A stretch of 16,498 nucleotides of DNA from CAVRZY01 sp963725415 (GTDB taxonomy: Bacteria > Acidobacteriota > Terriglobia > Bryobacterales > Bryobacteraceae): contig CAVRZY010000235.1 of NCBI GenBank assembly GCA_963725415.1, forward strand, positions 1 through 16,498. The letters run 5' to 3'. The notes beneath the pieces were generated by a model, which ran no database searches, had not been told where the DNA came from, and was given only the letters and a program-made list of their open reading frames with translations. Shown here piece after piece: positions 12,138-16,498 of the stretch. The first letter of the stretch is position 1. Every line of letters begins with the position of its first letter. Position numbers and translations under genes: made by a program.

Positions 12138-13439
12138 GTGGGAGCACTGTCGCGGGATGTACGCTACGCCATTCGGACCCTGCTGAAGACTCCCGGCCTC
12201 ACCGGAGTAATCATCATCTCGATTGCGCTGGGCATGGCTGCGACCACGACCGTCTTCAGCATCGTGAACGGTCTGTTCTTGGGCGCATTACCGGTGAAGG
12301 ACCCTCACCGGCTGGCGAGCTTCTTCGAAGGACGCTCCGACTTGTCGTATCTGGACTACCTCGACTACCGCGATCAGACGAAAGAGGTTTTCGAAGGCCT
12401 GAGTGCGCACCGCTCACTGGTTCCCGCGAGCCTGGGCGGAGCCGGCGAAGCCGAGCGCATCTGGGGCGAACTGGCTAGCGGCAACTACTTTTCCGTCCTG
12501 GGCGTGAAGCCGACCCTGGGCCGGACCTTCCTGCCAGAGGAGGACCAGGTCCCTGGGCGCGACGCAGTGGTGGTTCTCAGCCATACCTTGTGGCGGCGGC
12601 GGTTCGGCTCAGAGGCGGGCGTGGTGGGCCGCACGGTGATGCTGAACGGGCGGCGCTATACCGTGGTGGGTGTGGCCCCGGCTGGCTTCCAGGGCACCGA
12701 CCGCGGGGTGCTGCCGGAGTTCTGGGCGCCGCTGGCGATGACCGAGCAGATGATGCCCCTGCTCGCCAAGATCGACGCCAGGAACCAGCGCAATGCTTCC
12801 TGGTTGGTGGTGAACGCGCGGCTCAGGCCGGGTGTCAGCCGCGCCCAGGCGGTAGCTGCGGTGAACGTGGTCAGGAGCCGCATTGACGACTCCTGGCGCA
12901 AGGGTGAGAAGCGGCGCCGTCCCGCGGTAACCCCCGATGCCGCCGGCGGGCTTGTGGACGGCCTCGGCAAACGGGCGCTGGGCTTGATGACTGTCCTTTC
13001 GGTTGTGGCCGGCCTGGTCCTTCTGGTGGCCTGCGCGAATGTCGCCAACCTGCTGCTGGCTCGGGCCACGGCGCGGCAGAAGGAGATGGGCATCCGCGCG
13101 GCGATGGGCGCGGGGCGCGGGCGGCTGGTGCGGCAGTTGCTCACCGAGAGCGCGCTGCTCGCGCTGACGGGGGCCGCGGCGGGCTTCCTGCTGGCGGCGC
13201 TTGCGGCTCGTGCGCTTTCCCGATTCGAGCTGCCGCTGCCGGTCCCGATGGTGTTCAACTTCACCCCGGACATGCGGGTTCTAGTTTTCGCGGCAGGCTT
13301 GTCAACATTCACGGGCGTCCTGTTCGGGCTGGCTCCGGCGTTACGCGCCACGCGCCCGGATCTGGTGGCAGCACTCAAGAATGAGGCGGCGGTTTTCGCC
13401 GGCGTCGGCCCGTTCGGCCTGCGCAACGCTTGGTGGTGA
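12138..13439 (+). CDS. ADOP-type (MacB/FtsX-like) ABC permease, N-terminal half, frameshifted
   Basis: The first ~434 residues of a duplicated permease start at GTG 12138 (GALSRDVRYAIRTLLK). A membrane segment at ~22-45 leads into a long extracytoplasmic MacB-type domain with ARNLGRTF-like landmarks (GVKPTLGRTFLPEEDQ, VVVLSHTLWRRRFG, GRRYTVVGVAP). Then comes an FtsX-type membrane domain (LLVACANVANLLLARATARQKEMGIRAAMGAGRGRLVRQLLTE in pieces) and two or three further helices. The frame hits TGA at 13437 within FGLRNAWW, exactly where family members continue as ALVVIQVALSLALL. One missing T at 13430-13431 explains this. ADOP proteins occur in large numbers in Acidobacteria, usually without an adjacent ATPase, as here. 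Their transport role is largely unproven. No ATPase gene is in the window. Confidence 0.88.
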   Translation: MGALSRDVRYAIRTLLKTPGLTGVIIISIALGMAATTTVFSIVNGLFLGALPVKDPHRLASFFEGRSDLSYLDYLDYRDQTKEVFEGLSAHRSLVPASLGGAGEAERIWGELASGNYFSVLGVKPTLGRTFLPEEDQVPGRDAVVVLSHTLWRRRFGSEAGVVGRTVMLNGRRYTVVGVAPAGFQGTDRGVLPEFWAPLAMTEQMMPLLAKIDARNQRNASWLVVNARLRPGVSRAQAVAAVNVVRSRIDDSWRKGEKRRRPAVTPDAAGGLVDGLGKRALGLMTVLSVVAGLVLLVACANVANLLLARATARQKEMGIRAAMGAGRGRLVRQLLTESALLALTGAAAGFLLAALAARALSRFELPLPVPMVFNFTPDMRVLVFAAGLSTFTGVLFGLAPALRATRPDLVAALKNEAAVFAGVGPFGLRNAWW

Positions 13440-14569
13440 TCCAGGTTGCCCTCTCGCTGGCGCTGCTGGCGGGCGCGGGCCTTTTTCTCCGCAGCTTGCA
13501 GAAGGCCGCCTCGATCGATACCGGCCTGCGTCCGGAGAACGTCCTGCTGATGGCGGTTGACCCGCAATTGCACCGGTACTCACACGGGAAGGCCCGGCAG
13601 TTTGTGTCCCAGCTTCGGGAGCGCGTCTCCGCACTGCCCGGAGTCCGTTCAGTGAGCTTCCTCGACAGCCTTCCGCTCAGCATGGCCGGTAGCAGCGTAG
13701 ACTTCACGGCCGAGGGCGGCGCACAGCGAACCAACGCGGACGTCTACTACGTCGGCAGCCGCTTTTTCGAGACCCTGGGGATCCCGCTCCTGCGCGGCCG
13801 TGACTTTACGCTCCACAGCGATGACGAGCACACCGCCATTGTCAATGAGACCATGGCCCGCCGCCTGTTCCCGGATGAGGACCCGGTCGGCCGCCAGGTG
13901 CAGGGCCAGGGAGGCAGCTATACCGTCATCGGCGTGGCGCGAAACTCGAAATCGCGCACCCTGGGCGAGTCCCCAGCGGCCTGCGCCTATCTGTTTCTCG
14001 AGCCCAGCCCGGAGAAAGTCCTGGGCTTCGACGGGATTTCCGTTGCGGTAAAGACCTCGGTGGACCCGCAGGGGCTGGTTCGGCCCCTCCGCGGCCAGAT
14101 CGCAGCCCTGGATCCTGACCTCGCCATCTTTAACGCCAAGACCCTGCAAGAGCACGTGAACAAGTCCCTGCTGCTGCCACGGCTGTGCGCCACGCTGCTG
14201 GGGGTATTCGGGGCGGTCGGCCTGACGCTGGCGGCGGTGGGCCTTTACGGGGTGCTGAGCTACTGGGTGCGCCGCCGCACCCGCGAGATCGGCATCCGCA
14301 TGGCCCTGGGGGCGGAAGCCCGGAGCGTGCTCATCATGGTCCTGCGCCAAGGCCTGAGCCTGACTGCCGTAGGGCTGGCCCTCGGCTTGGGCATCGCTGT
14401 GGCCCTGGGCCGTTTCGCCGCCAGTTTGTTCTACGACATCAGCGGCACGGATCCGCTCACGTTCGTGGCTGCTTCGTTTGTTTTGCTGGCGGCGGCGCTG
14501 CTGGCGACCGTGTTCCCAGCCCGCCGCGCGGCGCGCATTAGAGTAATGGCAGCCCTGCGGTATGAGTGA
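13430..14569 (+). CDS. ADOP-type ABC permease, C-terminal half (continues the frameshifted gene)
   Basis: This frame has no real start: it begins with TTG 13430, reading LVVIQVALSLALLAGAGLFL, the first membrane helix of the second repeat. It continues through a second MacB-type periplasmic domain (FFETLGIPLLRGRDF, VNETMARRLFPDEDPVGRQV, YTVIGVARNSK). It ends with a C-terminal FtsX domain of three helices (LGVFGAVGLTLAAVGLYGVL, RTREIGIRMALGAEARSV, then TVFPARRAARIRVMAALRYE). With the N-terminal half the restored protein would be about 810 residues, the normal size for the family. The 379 residues here are otherwise uninterrupted, which argues for a recent mutation or a base-calling error rather than old decay. 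No separate Shine-Dalgarno precedes 13430. Confidence 0.88.
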   Translation: MVVIQVALSLALLAGAGLFLRSLQKAASIDTGLRPENVLLMAVDPQLHRYSHGKARQFVSQLRERVSALPGVRSVSFLDSLPLSMAGSSVDFTAEGGAQRTNADVYYVGSRFFETLGIPLLRGRDFTLHSDDEHTAIVNETMARRLFPDEDPVGRQVQGQGGSYTVIGVARNSKSRTLGESPAACAYLFLEPSPEKVLGFDGISVAVKTSVDPQGLVRPLRGQIAALDPDLAIFNAKTLQEHVNKSLLLPRLCATLLGVFGAVGLTLAAVGLYGVLSYWVRRRTREIGIRMALGAEARSVLIMVLRQGLSLTAVGLALGLGIAVALGRFAASLFYDISGTDPLTFVAASFVLLAAALLATVFPARRAARIRVMAALRYE

Positions 14570-14691
14570 GTATTCGAGGTGGAAGGGCAACCAGCGCACA
14601 AACCGGGCAGACAGTCTCCGTAAGTTATTGAGCCGCTTAGGGAAAGCCAGTAGACCTTAGTTAGCCTGCATCGGGTTATCCAAAATTAGTA

Positions 14692-14719
14692 TTGACTTCC
14701 CCCGCAGGGGTGGTAGATT
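14692..14719 (+). promoter_or_regulatory. Sigma-70-type promoter with extended -10 for the GH127 gene
   Basis: TTGACT (14692-14697) and TAGATT (14714-14719) are separated by 16 nt, and TGG immediately before the -10 makes it an extended element. It is the best-looking promoter in the window and drives a leader of about 135 nt before ATG 14862. The 120 nt between the permease stop and this promoter show no hairpin with a T-run. Confidence 0.65.
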
Positions 14720-14721
14720 AC

Positions 14722-14861
14722 CCTCGTTTGAGGCAGAGCTGTATCCCTATCCGGGGGCAACGCTTGATGTCTCACGGCGACGGAGGCCCGGTCTAGGGAG
14801 CGTGGGTGGTGGAGGCCACAGGCGCAGCCTCGGCATTCGAGAGAAGTCGGCGTAGACGACT
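14722..14861 (+). other. Untranslated leader of the GH127 gene, possibly structured
   Basis: About 140 nt separate the promoter from ATG 14862. Small hairpins can be drawn: CCTC-GTTT-GAGG at 14722-14733, and GAGGC paired with GCCTC across about 10 nt near 14812-14831. Stop codons interrupt the frames. I compared it by eye with the common riboswitch consensus sequences I know and found no match. Its function is unknown. Confidence 0.35.
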
Positions 14862-16498
14862 ATGAGAGCAGTTGGGCTGACACTGCTGTTGCTGTTCGGG
14901 GGCTCCCGTCGAGCGCTGGGCGGCTACCGAATTCATTGCGGCCGGTGGTCGAGGACCAGGCGAAGGATCGGTTCATCCCGGCTGCCTACGACCGGCAGAA
15001 GATCCGGGGCCTGTTGGGCGAGCGGATGAGAGTCAACCTGGAAGGATGGCTGCTCCATGTAGATGAGGCCGCCCTGCTGGGCGGATTCCAGAATCGGCCA
15101 GGCAAGTATCCCAGGATCGGCGAGCACATCGGGAAGGTCCTGGACGCCGCCTCCAATACCTGGGCCTATACCGGAGATGAGCGGTTAAGAGCCCTGATGG
15201 ACCGCTTGGTGCGCGGGCTGATTGCGGCACAGATGCCCGATGGCTACCTGGGAACCTACACGGCTGACCAGCGTTGGACGGGCTGGGATGTCTGGGTACA
15301 CAATCACGATCTGATCGGGCTTCTTGGCTACTACCAGGTCACAGGTTACCGCCCGGCGCTCGACGCTTCTCGGAGAATCGGCGATTTACTCACTCGCACC
15401 TTCGGTCCGGGGACGGACCGGCGAGACATCCTCAAATCGGGCAACCACTTAGGCCTGACGGCCACCAGCGTGCTTGAGCCGCTGTGCATGCTGTTTCGCT
15501 ACACCGACGAGAGACGGAACCTCAGCTCCTCGATCATTCGGGCCTATGACCGGCCGGACGGACCGAAGATCATTCGATCCTTGGTCGAAACCGGCAGCGT
15601 ATACAGGACCGCCAACGCCAAGGCCTACGAGCTGCTGTCCAATCTTGTGGGCCTGGTCGAGTTGTACCAGCTAAGCGGTGACGAGGCCTATCTGAAGCCG
15701 GCGCTGATTGCCTGGAAGGACATCGTCACGAAAAGGCTCTACATCACCGGGACGGCCGGCTCCGGGGAGTATTTCAAGGACGACTTTGTCCTGCCCGGGG
15801 AAGAAAGCGCCCGAGTGGGGGAGGAGTGCACAACCGTGACCTGGCTTCAGTTCACCTGGCACCTGTTACGGCTGACGGGCGAGCCGCAGTATGCCGATGA
15901 ACTGGAGCGTACGATTTACAACCAGTTGCTCGGGGCGCAAGACCCGAACAGCGGAGAGGCTTGCCCTTTCACCCCCTTGGTTGGCAGGAAGAGGCCCGCA
16001 GGAGGCCTCAACTGCTGCGCCTCGAGCCAGTCGCGCGGCATCTCGATGATCCCGCAAATGGTGTGGGGAACCCGGGAGGGCGGGCCGACGGTGCTGCTGT
16101 ATACACCTGGAGAAGCGACCCTGGCGGTGACCGCGAGCGACGGGGCCCTGGAGGTGGGGCTGAAGTCGGAGACCCGGTTTCCCTTGGACGGGGCGGTGGC
16201 GCTGACGCTGGAGCCGTCGCGCCCGGCACGGTTCCCGGTTTTCCTGCGGGTTCCGTCCTGGTGCACGCGGTACACAGCCTCAGTCAACGGCACGGCGGTG
16301 TCTGGAGAGCCCGGGCGGTTTCTCAGGCTGGAACGGACCTGGCAGCGAGGTGACCGGATCGAGATCAAGATGGACCTGACCGTACAGGTGCTGCCCGGTG
16401 GACAGAGCTACCGGAACTTCCTGGCCATCCAGCGTGGCCCCCAGGTGTTGGCGCTGGAGCGCTCCCTCAATCCGGGGCTCCCCTTCCTCCACCGCGCT
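14862..16498 (+). CDS. GH127-family glycoside hydrolase (DUF1680, beta-L-arabinofuranosidase type), 3' partial, N-terminal frameshift
   Basis: ATG 14862 encodes a signal-like start (MRAVGLTLLLLFGG), but this frame soon leaves the enzyme. The enzyme frame is open to the window end, with RPVVEDQAKDRFIPAAYDRQ from about 14939. Adding one G to the G5 run at 14898-14902 joins the two as LLLLFGGLPSSAG. Family landmarks follow: ASNTWAYTGDERL, AAQMPDGYLGTY, GEECTTVTW at 15818-15844, NCCAS at 16010-16024, then the beta-sandwich motifs FLRVPSWC and LAIQRGPQVLALE. In characterised GH127 enzymes a Glu-x-Cys and a Cys-Cys pair bind zinc and one of these cysteines is the nucleophile; both sets are present (E15821, C15827, C16013, C16016 by codon position). 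It should release L-arabinofuranose from glycans outside the cytoplasm, though family specificities vary. No stop is reached. Confidence 0.88.

Noticed and set aside
11540..12478. 312-codon plus-strand frame across the PIN gene and the permease start
   Set aside because: It is antisense to the PIN active-site motifs and out of frame with the permease, and it has no family resemblance.
14722..14861. Known riboswitch in the GH127 leader (guanidine-I considered because of a TCTAGGG string)
   Set aside because: The rest of the guanidine-I consensus is absent, and other common consensus elements did not match by eye.

Overview
The window is GC-rich DNA from a free-living bacterium, most likely an Acidobacteriota member of the Solibacter/Bryobacter type. 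This is an inference from gene content: a duplicated MacB/FtsX-type permease of the 'ADOP' kind, secreted carbohydrate-active enzymes, and a membrane-embedded spermidine-synthase-like protein. No rRNA or ribosomal-protein marker is present to confirm it.

Layout. (1) 1-1469, minus: a membrane-anchored spermidine synthase-like protein, cut by the window edge. (2) About 1522-1983, plus: a small cysteine-containing protein of unknown function. It converges on (3), with a perfect inverted repeat at 1984-2002 between them. (3) 8484 down to 2006, minus: a tight three-gene unit. It encodes a secreted two-domain alpha/beta hydrolase (acetylxylan-esterase-like), a secreted beta-propeller/PHP metallohydrolase fusion, and a multi-pass GT-C-like glycosyltransferase. 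The junctions are a 3-nt gap with the ribosome binding site inside the preceding gene, and a 4-nt GTGA overlap. (4) 8553-9032, minus: a HicBA toxin-antitoxin pair. (5) 9180-10420, plus: a 35-residue mini-ORF with a twin-arginine start, overlapping by GTGA a LACTB-like secreted serine hydrolase. (6) 10455-10531, plus: an initiator tRNA-fMet with its own promoter filling the 34-nt gap behind the hydrolase. (7) 10643-11157, plus: a decayed Phd/VapC-like toxin-antitoxin locus behind a perfect 11-bp palindrome. The antitoxin has a one-base frameshift and the toxin has lost its N-terminal half. (8) 11256-11905, minus: an apparently intact PIN toxin plus small antitoxin, in toxin-first order. (9) 12138-14569, plus: an ADOP-type permease split by a one-base frameshift. 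(10) 14692-16498, plus: a strong promoter, a leader of about 140 nt, and a GH127-family glycoside hydrolase that runs off the window and has a frameshift near its N-terminus.

How it fits together. The esterase, the GH127 enzyme, the propeller/PHP protein and possibly the permease suggest a lifestyle of extracellular polysaccharide or small-molecule processing. The 8.5-11.9 kb stretch is an accessory zone with three toxin-antitoxin loci around one tRNA and one hydrolase. Three separate genes carry single-base indels, each next to a short homopolymer run (T5, T2 and G5), so either base-calling errors or real decay must be considered before calling them pseudogenes. No CRISPR array, insertion sequence, integrase or phage gene was seen. 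The strongest candidates for something new are the propeller/PHP fusion in a translationally coupled operon, the apparently leaderless tRNA-fMet transcription unit, and the mini-ORF coupled to the LACTB-like gene.
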